Translations under genes and position numbers: made by a program
Shown: one piece after another, positions 33,641 through 43,230 of the stretch
Position numbering within the stretch: the stretch's first letter is position 1
Layout of the letters: the number at the start of each line of letters is the position of its first letter
The notes under the pieces: generated by a model
Told to the model about the DNA's origin: nothing
Seen by the model: the letters and a program-made list of their open reading frames with translations, nothing else
Databases searched by the model: none
Source: Alkalinema sp. CACIAM 70d
GTDB taxonomy: Bacteria; Cyanobacteriota; Cyanobacteriia; Leptolyngbyales; Leptolyngbyaceae
Assembly: GCA_002148405.1 (NCBI GenBank)
Contig: MUGG01000168.1
Coordinates: 1 to 50,183 of the forward strand
Length of the DNA stretch: 50,183 nucleotides
Reading direction: 5' to 3'

Positions 33641-34810
33641 ATGCCCCAGCCTCAACAACTTGTTTTAATCGGGGGTGGCCATAGCCACGCGATCGCCCTG
33701 CGGTTGTGGGGGATGCAACCCTTACCCCATGTGCAAGTCACGCTCATCAGCAATGTTAACGAAGCCCCCTATTCCGGCATGTTACCAGGACATCTTGCTG
33801 GATTCTATCGCTATCAAGATTGCCATATTGATTTACGATCGCTCGCGACATTTGCCAAAGCAACATTAATTTTAGATTCTGCGATCGGCATTGATAGCAA
33901 TCAACAAAAAGTAATCTGCCAAAATCACGATCCCATTGCCTTTGATATTCTCTCCATTGACATCGGCAGCACTCCCCAAATTCCCCATGAATCTAATTCG
34001 CTCATTATTCCTGCCAAACCCGTTCCGCAGTTTCTCACCTGGTGGGAACAGCTTTGCGATCGTATTCAGCAAACCTCTAACCCAACCATCACCCTCAGCA
34101 TCATCGGCGGCGGTGTGGGTGGGGTAGAACTCGCCCTCAACCTACAAGCCCGCCTCGCCCAACTGATGGATCCTACACAAATTCAGATCCACCTCTTCCA
34201 TCGCAGCCCCGACCTTCTACCCCAGCAACCCCCTTGGGTGCAACGATATCTCCAGCAGCGACTGCAAGCACGCCAGATCCAGCTTCACCTCAACGAAACC
34301 GTCACCACCGCGATCGCCCCAGCCATCCACTGCGCCTCCGGTTTGACCGTAACCTGTGATGCCAGCCTCTGGGTCACCCAAGCCACCGCCCCAGCATGGC
34401 TCCGCACAACGGGATTGGAACTGGACGATCGGGGATTTATTGCCGTCAATGCCGCCCTGCAATCCCCATCCCATCCCCACATTTTCGCAGCGGGCGATAT
34501 TGCTGCCTTGGTGGATCGGCCCTGCCCTAAAGCCGGAGTCTTCGCCGTGCGCCAAGGCCCACCATTATTCCAGAACCTACGCCACGCCCTGCAAGGTCAG
34601 CCCCTTCAGATATATCGCCCTCAGACCCGCTACCTCAGCCTAATTGGCACGGGCGATCGATCAGCGGTGGCCACCTGGGGCCGTTGGGGCTGGGCATCGC
34701 CGTTGTGCTGGTGGTGGAAGGATTGGATCGATCGACGCTTTATGCAACAATTTCGGATGCTAAAAAATCCCCTCTCCGCAGAAATTCCTACACCCAGCGA
34801 ACGACCCTGA
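33641..34810 (+). CDS. FAD-dependent pyridine nucleotide-disulfide oxidoreductase (SelD N-terminal type, stand-alone)
   Basis: About 389 residues from the ATG at 33641 (MPQPQQLVLIG); a TTG at 33626 would add five. FAD-binding LVLIGGGHSHAIAL at the N-terminus, with the family string YSGMLPGHLAGFY. The NAD(P)H-binding GxGxxG appears as SIIGGGVGGVELALNL near 150, and the second FAD motif as HPHIFAAGDIAAL near 285. This architecture is that of the oxidoreductase often fused to the N-terminus of selenide, water dikinase in cyanobacteria, also found alone (TIGR03169). Here no SelD domain follows; the protein ends in a basic, Trp-rich tail (GRWGWASPLCWWWKDW) suited to membrane contact, as in type II NADH dehydrogenases. 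Substrate unknown. A 162-base gap separates it from the defence island, and I do not link it to that system. Confidence 0.85.
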   Translation: MPQPQQLVLIGGGHSHAIALRLWGMQPLPHVQVTLISNVNEAPYSGMLPGHLAGFYRYQDCHIDLRSLATFAKATLILDSAIGIDSNQQKVICQNHDPIAFDILSIDIGSTPQIPHESNSLIIPAKPVPQFLTWWEQLCDRIQQTSNPTITLSIIGGGVGGVELALNLQARLAQLMDPTQIQIHLFHRSPDLLPQQPPWVQRYLQQRLQARQIQLHLNETVTTAIAPAIHCASGLTVTCDASLWVTQATAPAWLRTTGLELDDRGFIAVNAALQSPSHPHIFAAGDIAALVDRPCPKAGVFAVRQGPPLFQNLRHALQGQPLQIYRPQTRYLSLIGTGDRSAVATWGRWGWASPLCWWWKDWIDRRFMQQFRMLKNPLSAEIPTPSERP

Positions 34811-34845
34811 GCTAGGGTTGAGGCATCGAATTCACGCTAGCAACC

Positions 34846-35208
34846 ATGCAACTACAACTTTTAGACGATCGCCTAGAAATCCATCTAACGGGCTGGGAAC
34901 GCCTCTGGGCCTTCCATTTCTCTACCCCGATCACGATTCCCCTCAGCCATATCACCCAAGCCTCCACCGACACCCCCGTCAGCAGTTGGAAGGAACTTCG
35001 GGCCCCCGGTAGCTTTCTGCCAGGGGTGATCAAAGCCGGAACCTACTACACCCCTCGGGGCCGCGAATTTTGGTATGTGACCCGCTCGACCGACTACTTG
35101 ACCCTGGAATTGACAGGCGAACCCTTTCAACGAATCGTACTCAATGTCGATCGGAGTGTTCCTTGGGCTGATAGGATTAACCATCAGAGAGCGAGATTGC
35201 AATCCTAA
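34846..35208 (+). CDS. Small conserved hypothetical protein, PH-like beta-rich
   Basis: 120 residues: MQLQLLDDRLEIHLTGWERLWAF start, then IPLSHITQAS, ELRAPGSFLPGVIKAGTYY, REFWYVTRSTDYLTLEL and FQRIVLNVDRS. The order of strands around a GLxAPGT-x-LPG-like loop and the pattern of an L-E-L-x-G-x-x-F/Y-x-R-(I/L)-(V/I)-(L/V) end match a bacterial family of about 110-130 residues that I recall from actinobacteria and cyanobacteria with no known function; the strand pattern resembles bacterial PH domains. It lies 35 bases after the oxidoreductase stop and five bases before the RNA methyltransferase, so these three may share a transcript. Confidence 0.7.
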   Translation: MQLQLLDDRLEIHLTGWERLWAFHFSTPITIPLSHITQASTDTPVSSWKELRAPGSFLPGVIKAGTYYTPRGREFWYVTRSTDYLTLELTGEPFQRIVLNVDRSVPWADRINHQRARLQS

Positions 35209-35213
35209 TCCCA

Positions 35214-36167
35214 ATGGCGCAACCGTCTAATCTCCTATTGAAACTGGCTAGACAACTGTTTCCTGATGGTGTAGAACGTGATCAATTTGTCGATGCATTA
35301 GTGCATCCCAAAGCGTTTCATCCCTGTATCCTCTGGTGCCAGCCCCAGGCAGAAAGTTTTACCATCCTGCCCCCATTGGAATGGCAACCTCAGTTTGTCG
35401 ATCGGCTGCAATTAGGACAACAACCTGGCAAACACCCACTGCACGATCAAGGGGCTTTTTACTGTTTAGATTTTTCCTCGGTTTTTGCCGCATCGGTGTT
35501 GCTGGCCATTGCGCCGACCGTTGCTAAGTGCAAATTAGTCTTTGACATGTGCGCCTCCCCCGGTGGCAAAAGCGTGTTTGCGTGGCAAGCCTTACACCCC
35601 GAATTACTCCTGGCTAACGAGGTCATCGGTAAACGCACAGGCGCACTCATTTCCAACTTCCGGCGTTGTCATATTAGCCCCTCTGCGGTGATGAGCGTGG
35701 ATTCGCAAATTCTGGCAGAGGTGATTCCTGCGATCGCCAATGTCGTCTTAGTCGATGCACCCTGTAGTGGTCAGTCTCTCCTGGCTAAGGGCATTCCCAA
35801 TCCGGGCTGCTTCCATCCGGTGAACGTGAATAAAAATGCCAATCGCCAAAAGCGGATTCTGGCCAATTCCGCCCACCTTGTTGCCTCCCAAGGCTATTTA
35901 GTGTACATGACCTGCACCTACGCCCCCGAGGAAAACGAGCGCGTCATCGAATGGCTCCTAGACCGCTTTCCAGACTTTCAAGCCGTTGAAGTAGAGCATT
36001 TACACGCCTACCGATCGCACCTCACCGATCTGCCTTGTTATCGGATTTTCCCCCACGATCGTCTAGGTGCAGGAGCCTTCACTACGCTATTGCAAAATAC
36101 ATCCGGCACCGCCCTACGACCATTACCTGAAGCATTTCTCAATCAACCTCGTATTACAGTCATTTAA
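35214..36167 (+). CDS. RsmB/NOP2 family RNA (cytosine-5) methyltransferase
   Basis: 317 residues. SAM motif I VFDMCASPGGKS at 109-120; motif IV VDAPCSGQS with C184; motif VI MTCTYAPEEN with the catalytic C234. The two-cysteine arrangement is the signature of m5C RNA methyltransferases: one cysteine forms the covalent RNA adduct, the other helps release. The protein lacks the N-terminal NusB-like domain of RsmB proper and the C-terminal PUA-like part of RsmF, so the exact rRNA or tRNA target cannot be named. The start ATG at 35214 (MAQPSNLLLKLAR) follows the upstream stop by five bases. Confidence 0.9.
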   Translation: MAQPSNLLLKLARQLFPDGVERDQFVDALVHPKAFHPCILWCQPQAESFTILPPLEWQPQFVDRLQLGQQPGKHPLHDQGAFYCLDFSSVFAASVLLAIAPTVAKCKLVFDMCASPGGKSVFAWQALHPELLLANEVIGKRTGALISNFRRCHISPSAVMSVDSQILAEVIPAIANVVLVDAPCSGQSLLAKGIPNPGCFHPVNVNKNANRQKRILANSAHLVASQGYLVYMTCTYAPEENERVIEWLLDRFPDFQAVEVEHLHAYRSHLTDLPCYRIFPHDRLGAGAFTTLLQNTSGTALRPLPEAFLNQPRITVI

Positions 36168-36170
36168 TAT

Positions 36171-36200
36171 CACAGTGATTAAATTCACAGTGATTAAATT
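36171..36200 (+). repeat. Perfect 15-base tandem repeat (two copies)
   Basis: CACAGTGATTAAATT occurs twice head to tail in the 56-base gap between the convergent RNA methyltransferase and ferredoxin-MBL genes. It is probably a simple slippage duplication; CAGTG palindromic character is weak. Confidence 0.85.
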
Positions 36201-36223
36201 CGCGACCTGAACCCTCAGCTTGG

Positions 36224-37117
36224 CTAATCCCATTCGCCCGTCCGTCGATCGAGTTTCATCCAAGCAATACATTTCTGCATTTCACGGTTCATCGTTGACC
36301 GATCGGCTTGATAGCGCCGCCCATGCCCCGGCAACACCCATTCAAAGGCGTAGGTGGCCAGCCGTTCCATCGATCGAATCTGTTCTTTCCAGGAATACCA
36401 ACAGACTTCCCGAAAACCCACCAATTGATTCTGCTTCGGCGACCAAGCCAGATGATCGCCACTGAAAAGAATCCGATCGTCGTAGAGTAAAACCGTGTGA
36501 CCTTCCGTGTGACCCGGAACGGGAATGATGCGCACATCCGGGGCTAATTCGTAGGGTTCCGAGCCTGTCAGTTGCATTTCCACCGTTTCCGTTTTGGGTG
36601 TAATTTCATCGCGATGGAGAATGCGATCGCACTGAAAATGATCCCGAAATTTTTGGTGATCGGCCACGTCGTCCCGATGGGTGAGATAGAGATATCGAAT
36701 GCCACCCAATTTTTCTAACTGCTTGACCAACGGGGGCGCAAACCGAGGAGAGTCCACTAAAATATTGCCCTCCGATCGCACAATCAAGTAATTCGCAGCC
36801 CCAAAGGAACTTTCAGCATGGTAACCGCAATGGTAAACGTTATCGACAACGGGAATGGGAATACTATCTTGAACGGATTGAATATCCTGCGGTTTTTCTA
36901 CTGTTCCGATCGAAGCCGTGGGACAGGACAGTAAGGCTTGCATGGCAGCAAGGCGATCGCCATCTGACTCCGGTTGGTGATAGACCGCCGATTGACCGCC
37001 CTCCCGATTAAAGACTGTCGGAGCCATCCAGCGACAGGTATCGCAATCAATGCAAGACCGATCGACGTAAAATTCGCCCGCAACATTTTCCGATCGCCGA
37101 TGGGTTAGGTGTGCCAT
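36224..37117 (-). CDS. Ferredoxin-domain / metallo-beta-lactamase fold fusion
   Basis: 297 residues. The first about 70 residues are a ferredoxin-like domain with one 4Fe-4S site: C22, C25, C28 in SCIDCDTCRWMAP and C65 in LLSCPTASIG. The MBL-fold domain (about 90-290) has THRDDVADHQ at 146-155, VPGHTEGHTVLLYD with H203, FSGDHLAWSP with D221, and LPGHGRRY. The first motif is H-R-D-D-V-A-D-H rather than the canonical H-x-H-x-D-H; the second histidine of the canonical motif is Asp here, a variation seen in some redox-type MBL proteins. The product is probably a soluble metallohydrolase or redox enzyme receiving electrons through its own cluster. Substrate unknown. ATG at 37117; convergent with the RNA methyltransferase gene. 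Confidence 0.85.
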   Translation of the reverse strand: MAHLTHRRSENVAGEFYVDRSCIDCDTCRWMAPTVFNREGGQSAVYHQPESDGDRLAAMQALLSCPTASIGTVEKPQDIQSVQDSIPIPVVDNVYHCGYHAESSFGAANYLIVRSEGNILVDSPRFAPPLVKQLEKLGGIRYLYLTHRDDVADHQKFRDHFQCDRILHRDEITPKTETVEMQLTGSEPYELAPDVRIIPVPGHTEGHTVLLYDDRILFSGDHLAWSPKQNQLVGFREVCWYSWKEQIRSMERLATYAFEWVLPGHGRRYQADRSTMNREMQKCIAWMKLDRRTGEWD

Positions 37118-37317
37118 CGTAGTCAGACCTCCTAAAGCGCCAGGGAACCCTCACTGCCCCATTCTATCGATTTCAGACCCAGATGACGGCAAACCCATCC
37201 CCGAAGGGGGGCAATCCTTACCCGTAGCGCTCTATGGCGATCGTGCAGAACCCTCTATCATGCTGTAACAGCGGTTTTGTTACAGAATATTTCGCAGAGT
37301 ATTTTGGAGTTGTCCCC

Positions 37318-37512
37318 ATGCCCCAGCTTGTTCCCCCCAGCCTTCGTTGGCGGAAGTTTCTGCTAAAAGCAGCAGCAGTCGTGACGACTGAAGTCGTTTT
37401 AAATGCAGTGGGTTTAGATACGCTAGCGAACTACGTTGAATTTTTAGACAATCATAGTTCCACTATCAGCACCATCGCTGAAACAGTTTCTAATTTGATT
37501 ACTTTTGTGTAA
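37318..37512 (+). CDS. Small hypothetical protein (64 residues)
   Basis: From the ATG at 37318: MPQLVPPSLRWRKFLLKAAA, then VVTTEVVLNAVGLDTLANYVEF. The frame is open from an ATG at 37234, but the extension (with two adjacent Cys) has no conserved look. A basic start followed by a mildly hydrophobic helix suggests membrane association. The composition is protein-like and the frame is preceded by a non-coding stretch, but I do not recognise a family; it may be spurious. Confidence 0.4.
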   Translation: MPQLVPPSLRWRKFLLKAAAVVTTEVVLNAVGLDTLANYVEFLDNHSSTISTIAETVSNLITFV

Positions 37513-37753
37513 AATTTCTGTATTTTATGCAATTAAGATTTACGTGATTTTTTTAAATCAAGTGTTTTAAGTACTTTCAGAATTAGCTATTTCAAACAAC
37601 TTGTCTGACATGATAGTCAATGGTCTAGAAATCGCACTATACCATTTTACTTGTTTGATTAAGGAGTGTAAGGAGGTTTGACGATTTCATTGCCAGTATA
37701 ATTTTGGTGTATTAGAGTGTGGGAGAGATCTCTGGTATCCCGGTTAGGACAGC

Positions 37754-37783
37754 ATGACTTCATCCAACATGACTTCATCCAAC
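37754..37783 (+). repeat. Tandem 15-base duplication of a start region
   Basis: ATGACTTCATCCAAC is repeated twice in tandem at the beginning of the large kinase, producing MTSSN twice and giving two equivalent in-frame start codons (37754 and 37769). Confidence 0.9.
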
Positions 37784-40700
37784 CTGTCATCCACACCTTT
37801 AGACCGAATCCAGCAATTGGAGCGATCGCTGCAACTGTTGCGAGCCTGTAATCGGGCCTTAATCCGGGCCAAAGAAGAACATGAACTTTTACAAACTCTC
37901 TGCCAGGTAATTGTGAACTTGGGGGAGTATCGCTTAGCTTGGGTGGGGTATGTCCACCAGGATGCTGAGAAAACGGTGCAACCCGTTGCCTATGCAGGCT
38001 ACGAAGCGGACTACTTGCAAACCATTCACATTACTTGGGCTGAGACTGCATGGGGACTAGGGCCAACGGGCAGAGCCATTCGATCGGGTCAACCCTGTGC
38101 CGTTCAAGATTTGCAACACGAGACAGACTACGGGCCTTGGCAACTGGCCGCTCAACAACGGGGATACCGAGCTTCGATCGCCCTACCCCTGATCCAAGAT
38201 AACCAAGTCTTTGGGGCATTGAATATCTATGCTCCAAGTATTAACGTTTTCCAAACTGAGGAAATTGATTTATTAACTGAGTTGGCAGACGATCTTAGCT
38301 ATGGGATTGGCGTTTTACGGCAATCCCAAAAACACCAAGAGCTTCAAACAGCACTGGAATCACAAATCAAACTCGATCGCCTGATTACCCATCTCACCAG
38401 TAGCCTGATTCAGGCGACGCCTCAAGCCATCGATCAATGCATTAACCAAGCTCTGCGAGAAATTGGCGAATTTGCCCAGGTCGATAACAGCTATGTTTTC
38501 CGCTATTCCGACGACCATCTCACCCACAGCATGACCCATGAATGGATGGCTGATGGCATTCCCTCTCAGATTCAGAACGCCCAAAACATCCCCCTGGAAC
38601 AGTTGCCTTGGAGTACAGCCCGCCTACAAAACGGAGAAATTGTTTACATCACCAGCGTTGCAAACCTAGGGCCCGAAGCTGAACAAGATCGCCAAACCTT
38701 TCAGCGCTTTGGTATTCAATCCACCCTTGCCCTACCCCTCCGCCTTCAGAACCAAGTCATTGGACTCGTCGGGTTCGTGACCTTTCATCAAGAGTATTTC
38801 TGGCCAGAGGATCATATCCATCTCCTACGCAGTTTTGCCGATGTATTAGCCAATGCCCTACAACGACAACGAGCAGAATTCCAATTACAGGAGAGTGAGC
38901 AGCGCTATGCATCCTTAGCAGCAGCGGCACCCGTCGGCATTTTCCGCACCAATGCCAGCGGCCACTGCATTTATGTCAACGATCGCTGGAGCCAAATGAC
39001 GGGCTTATCCCTGGAAGACGCACTGGGGGAGGGTTGGGTTGCTTGCCTACACCCCGATGATCGGGCACAGGTGATCCAAACCTGGCAGCAGCAACTCCAA
39101 GCCCAACAATCCTTTAGCGCAGAATATCGACTACAACACACTAACGGTCAAACCCTTTGGGTCTTTGGCCAAGCCGTTGCCGAATATGATGCGAGTGGCC
39201 AAATCAGCAGTTATGTGGGCACCGTAACCGACTTAACCGATTTTAAAGCAGCTGAAGCCGCCTTTCAGCGATCATCTGAACGCTTAGCCTTGGCACTAGA
39301 AGCGACTCAAACAGGACTATGGGATTGGGAGATCACGACCAATGAGCTGATTTGGACCCCTTTTCATGAGATTTTATTAGGCTATGAACCCGGTCACCCC
39401 CATCGCACTTACCAAGACTGGGTTAACCGAGTTCATCCTGATGATCTCCCTAAGATCGAAGCCTCTATCCAAGAGTCAATAGCACAGAAAAAAGACTATC
39501 GCGAGGAATATCGAGTTATTTGGCCAGATGGAACTGTGCATTGGATCTTCGCCATGGGACGATGTATCTATGAGCAGGATCAACCTATCCGAATGATCGG
39601 TCTCTTACTAGACATCACCGATCGCAAACAGGCAGAACTGTCCCTCCAACAAGCCACCCAAGCCCAGCTTCACCTGCAATATCTCACGGTGGTGATTGAA
39701 CAATCGCCCGTCGCCATTGCCCTGTTCGATCGCGACATGAACTACCTGGCCGCCAGCCAACAATGGGTCAAGGATTACAAAATCGATCTCCCCTACCTCA
39801 TCGGCCAAAATCATTACGAAATTTTTCCAGGACTAAGTGATGAGTGGAAAGCCGTCCACCAACGTTGTCTGCAAGGACAGTTTGAAAGCAAGCTCGAAGA
39901 CTGTTTCCACCGCGCAGATGGCACGCAACAGTGGGTTTCCTGGGATGCACGCCCTTGGTTTACCCCCGATGGAGAAATCGGAGGAATTCTCCTATTTGCG
40001 ATCGATATTTCAGAACGAAAACGGGTTGAACGACTCAACCGCGAACGAGACATCGAAATTTCTCTAGCCCTAAAAGGGGCAAAAGCAGGCACCTGGAAAT
40101 GGGATATGATGACCCGTCGTTCCATCTGGTCGGATGAAAATTATGGCTTGCTGGGTTATGCCCCTGGCGATTGCGAAGCATCCTACGAAAGTTGGTTGAG
40201 TGCAGTCCACCCTGAGGATCGAAGTCTTGCTGAAACTTGTATTCAAACGGCCCTAGAACAAGGAACTGATTTTACCTTTGAATATCGAGCCTTACTTCCC
40301 GATGGATCCCAGCGATGGCTGGCCTGCCTAGGACGGGTTTTCTACAGTGATCAGCAACCTGTTAGCATAATTGGGATTCAGTTCGATATCAGCGATCGTA
40401 AACAAGCAGAATTAGCTTTACAACACCTGAATCAGGAACTCGAAATCCGAATCGCCCAACGCACAGCAGAACTCGAAGAAAGTGAAGGACGATTACGACT
40501 CGCTCTGGAATCAACTAATCAAGGGATGTACGATCTCAATCTCCAAACGGGACAAGCTTGGGTCAATCCAGAATATGCCAGAATGCTGGGCTACGATCCA
40601 GTCACGTTTGAAGAAACCAACGCCAATTGGATCGATCGTCTCCATCCTGCCGATCGCGAATTGATCACACAGACCTACCAAAACTACATCACTGGGCAAA

Positions 40701-43168
40701 TTCCGAAATACAAAGCAGAGTTCCGGCAACGCACTCCCACGGGGGATTGGAAATGGATTCTCTCCCTCGGGAAAATTGTTGCCTGGGATGAAAGCGGTAA
40801 TCCTCTGCGGATGGTTGGCACCCATACCGACATCACCGATCGCAAACAAGCCGAAGAAGAACGCCTCAAATCAGCCCAACTGCAACAGGAATTAAAACTC
40901 CTAGAAAACCTGCTGGATAATGTCCTAGCAGGTTATTGGGACTGGGATATTGCCAATCATACGGAATACATGAGTCCTGGTTTAAAGAAAATGCTGGGCT
41001 ACGAAAATGACGAACTAGCAAACGTTCCAGAAACTTGGCAAAATCTAATTTTTCAGGAAGATCTCCCCAAGGTTTTTGAGAGTTTTGAGCGCCACGTCCA
41101 AAGCCATGGAACCCTTCCCCACTACAACGAAGTGCGCTATCACCATAAAGATGGTTCGACGGTTTGGGTGATCTGTGCAGGTCGGGTGATTGAGTGGGAT
41201 GCCAGTGGCAACCCGTTACGCATGATTGGCTGCCATGTCGATATCACCGATAGTAAACGGGCCGAAGAAGTCCTCCAAACGAGTGAGGAACGCCTACAAC
41301 TCGCCCTAGAAGGATCAGGGGATGGATTGTGGGACTGGGACATCCCAAGCGGCGCAGTCTATCTCAGCCCCCGCTGGTTGGAAATGCTAGGCTACGGCGT
41401 CGGCGATCTCCCCGGCCATGTCAGTACTTGGCAACAGTTAATACATCCCGATGATACGGCCTATGTGCTAACCACGCTGCAAGCTCATCTTAAAGATAGT
41501 TCGATTCCCTATGCCTTTGAGTACCGCATGCAACATAGATCGGGCGATTGGCGCTGGATTGCCAACTATGGCAAAGTGGTCAGTCGCGATTCCACAGGGC
41601 AACCGATACGGATGGTTGGGACCCATCGTGATATTACCGATCGTAAGCATGCAGAAGCCGCCCTCCAAGAAAGCGAGACCCGTTTCCGATATTTAGCGGA
41701 CTACGCGCCAGTCCTGATCATGATGACTGATGCCGAGCAGCATTGTATCCACTTCAATAAACGATGGCTCGAATTTACGGGCCACACGTTAGAGGAAGCC
41801 ATCAGCCAAGACTGGGTCGCAGACGTTCATCCTAACGATCGAGCATTTTGCTTACGCACCTATGCGAAAGCTTGTCAGAGCCAGCAACCCTTTGAATTGG
41901 AATTTCGTTTGCAGCGGGCTAACAGTGCCTATCGATGGTTTCTAACCACAGGCGTTCCCCGCTTCGACCAAGACGGAGTCTTCTTAGGCTACATTATCTC
42001 GGGAACTGACATCACCGCCCGTAAACGCGCCGAAGCCCAAGTTCTTCGCCTCAACACCACCTTAGAAAATGCCCTAGAAGGAATTTCCCAGTTAACCCTT
42101 GAAGGTTGCTATCTTCAAGTCAATCAAGCCTACGCAGAAATCTGTGGATATACACCGGATCAACTCATCGGCCAACCCTGGCAAAGAACGGTTCATCCCG
42201 ACGATTTGCCCCCTTTAGAATCAGCCTACCAAATCATGCTGGAACAAGGTAAGGCCACCGTAGAGGCCAGAGGCATTCGGCAAAATGGCTCACAGTTTTA
42301 CAAGGAAGTTGCCCTCGTCCTGGCCCACAACGAACAGGGCAAACCGATCGGTCATTATTGCTTTATGAAAGATATTACAGCTCGCAAACAAGCGGAAGAA
42401 CAGTTACAACAATTAAACGCCGAACTCCAGCGATCGAACCAAGAGCTAGAGCAGTTTGCCTACATCGCCTCCCACGATTTGCAAGAGCCCTTGCGAGCCA
42501 TTATTGGGTATACCCAATTACTGGAAGAAGCCTATACCCGTACCCCCACCCCTGAGCTCGATCCGCGTACACAGGAATACATGACATTCATCATTCAAGG
42601 CGCAAAACGCATGCGAGCGTTGATTCAGGATCTGCTCACCTATTCACGAGTAGGCAGCCGGCCCCTCACCCCTGCGCTAACGAACTGCAATGAGCTCTTA
42701 ACGGAGGTATGCACTAGCTTACAAGTCACTATTTCAGAACGCAAAGCTAGTATTATTTGTGATCCCCTACCTACCCTATGGGTCGATCGCACCCAACTAA
42801 TACAATTGTTCCAAAACCTGATTGGGAACGCGATTAAGTTTAGTCAAGAAGACAATCCTCAGGTACACATACGGGTCACTGAATTTCCGGCTGATTCTAC
42901 CCGATCCGATCCCAAAACTCCCCCAGAACACCATTGGCGCTTTGCCGTCCAGGACAATGGCATTGGCATCAAACCTCAGTACCTCGATCGCATCTTTGAA
43001 ATCTTTCGCCGACTCCATAGCCAACAGAAATTCCCCGGCACAGGCATTGGTCTAGCGATTTGCAAAAAAATCGTTGAACGCCATGGGGGAACTATTTGGG
43101 CAAAATCAGAATTAGGTCAAGGGACAACATTTTACTTTACAGTGTTAAATTTGAATTCCAAAGAGTGA
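37754..43168 (+). CDS. GAF2-PAS9 sensor histidine kinase
   Basis: 1804 residues, no membrane segments. Two GAF domains (about 30-200 and 205-375) are followed by nine PAS/PAC units from about 380 to 1550, most ending in a DITDRKQAE-type linker. A coiled linker ELEIRIAQRTAELEESEG lies between the fourth and fifth. HisKA has the H box YIASHDLQEPLRAIIGY with H1574. The catalytic domain has NLIGNAIKFSQ near 1691, then VQDNGIGIKP, FEIFRRLH and GTGIGLAICKKIVERHGG. The SHDLQEPLR box is that of phytochrome-type kinases, but there is no PHY domain, and whether either GAF carries the Cys of a bilin site needs alignment. The response regulator 62 bases downstream is the likely partner. The many PAS units, similar to each other, suggest expansion by internal duplication. 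Confidence 0.92.
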   Translation: MTSSNMTSSNLSSTPLDRIQQLERSLQLLRACNRALIRAKEEHELLQTLCQVIVNLGEYRLAWVGYVHQDAEKTVQPVAYAGYEADYLQTIHITWAETAWGLGPTGRAIRSGQPCAVQDLQHETDYGPWQLAAQQRGYRASIALPLIQDNQVFGALNIYAPSINVFQTEEIDLLTELADDLSYGIGVLRQSQKHQELQTALESQIKLDRLITHLTSSLIQATPQAIDQCINQALREIGEFAQVDNSYVFRYSDDHLTHSMTHEWMADGIPSQIQNAQNIPLEQLPWSTARLQNGEIVYITSVANLGPEAEQDRQTFQRFGIQSTLALPLRLQNQVIGLVGFVTFHQEYFWPEDHIHLLRSFADVLANALQRQRAEFQLQESEQRYASLAAAAPVGIFRTNASGHCIYVNDRWSQMTGLSLEDALGEGWVACLHPDDRAQVIQTWQQQLQAQQSFSAEYRLQHTNGQTLWVFGQAVAEYDASGQISSYVGTVTDLTDFKAAEAAFQRSSERLALALEATQTGLWDWEITTNELIWTPFHEILLGYEPGHPHRTYQDWVNRVHPDDLPKIEASIQESIAQKKDYREEYRVIWPDGTVHWIFAMGRCIYEQDQPIRMIGLLLDITDRKQAELSLQQATQAQLHLQYLTVVIEQSPVAIALFDRDMNYLAASQQWVKDYKIDLPYLIGQNHYEIFPGLSDEWKAVHQRCLQGQFESKLEDCFHRADGTQQWVSWDARPWFTPDGEIGGILLFAIDISERKRVERLNRERDIEISLALKGAKAGTWKWDMMTRRSIWSDENYGLLGYAPGDCEASYESWLSAVHPEDRSLAETCIQTALEQGTDFTFEYRALLPDGSQRWLACLGRVFYSDQQPVSIIGIQFDISDRKQAELALQHLNQELEIRIAQRTAELEESEGRLRLALESTNQGMYDLNLQTGQAWVNPEYARMLGYDPVTFEETNANWIDRLHPADRELITQTYQNYITGQIPKYKAEFRQRTPTGDWKWILSLGKIVAWDESGNPLRMVGTHTDITDRKQAEEERLKSAQLQQELKLLENLLDNVLAGYWDWDIANHTEYMSPGLKKMLGYENDELANVPETWQNLIFQEDLPKVFESFERHVQSHGTLPHYNEVRYHHKDGSTVWVICAGRVIEWDASGNPLRMIGCHVDITDSKRAEEVLQTSEERLQLALEGSGDGLWDWDIPSGAVYLSPRWLEMLGYGVGDLPGHVSTWQQLIHPDDTAYVLTTLQAHLKDSSIPYAFEYRMQHRSGDWRWIANYGKVVSRDSTGQPIRMVGTHRDITDRKHAEAALQESETRFRYLADYAPVLIMMTDAEQHCIHFNKRWLEFTGHTLEEAISQDWVADVHPNDRAFCLRTYAKACQSQQPFELEFRLQRANSAYRWFLTTGVPRFDQDGVFLGYIISGTDITARKRAEAQVLRLNTTLENALEGISQLTLEGCYLQVNQAYAEICGYTPDQLIGQPWQRTVHPDDLPPLESAYQIMLEQGKATVEARGIRQNGSQFYKEVALVLAHNEQGKPIGHYCFMKDITARKQAEEQLQQLNAELQRSNQELEQFAYIASHDLQEPLRAIIGYTQLLEEAYTRTPTPELDPRTQEYMTFIIQGAKRMRALIQDLLTYSRVGSRPLTPALTNCNELLTEVCTSLQVTISERKASIICDPLPTLWVDRTQLIQLFQNLIGNAIKFSQEDNPQVHIRVTEFPADSTRSDPKTPPEHHWRFAVQDNGIGIKPQYLDRIFEIFRRLHSQQKFPGTGIGLAICKKIVERHGGTIWAKSELGQGTTFYFTVLNLNSKE

Positions 43169-43230
43169 AGCCTCCAGTAATGTTTTGATAGATTATCCAT
43201 TTCACTATTCCTAGCGCCAGAATTTTCCCT

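Noticed and set aside
37754..43168. Phytochrome
   Set aside because: GAF domains and a phytochrome-like H box are present, but there is no PHY domain, and a bilin-binding Cys could not be confirmed by eye.
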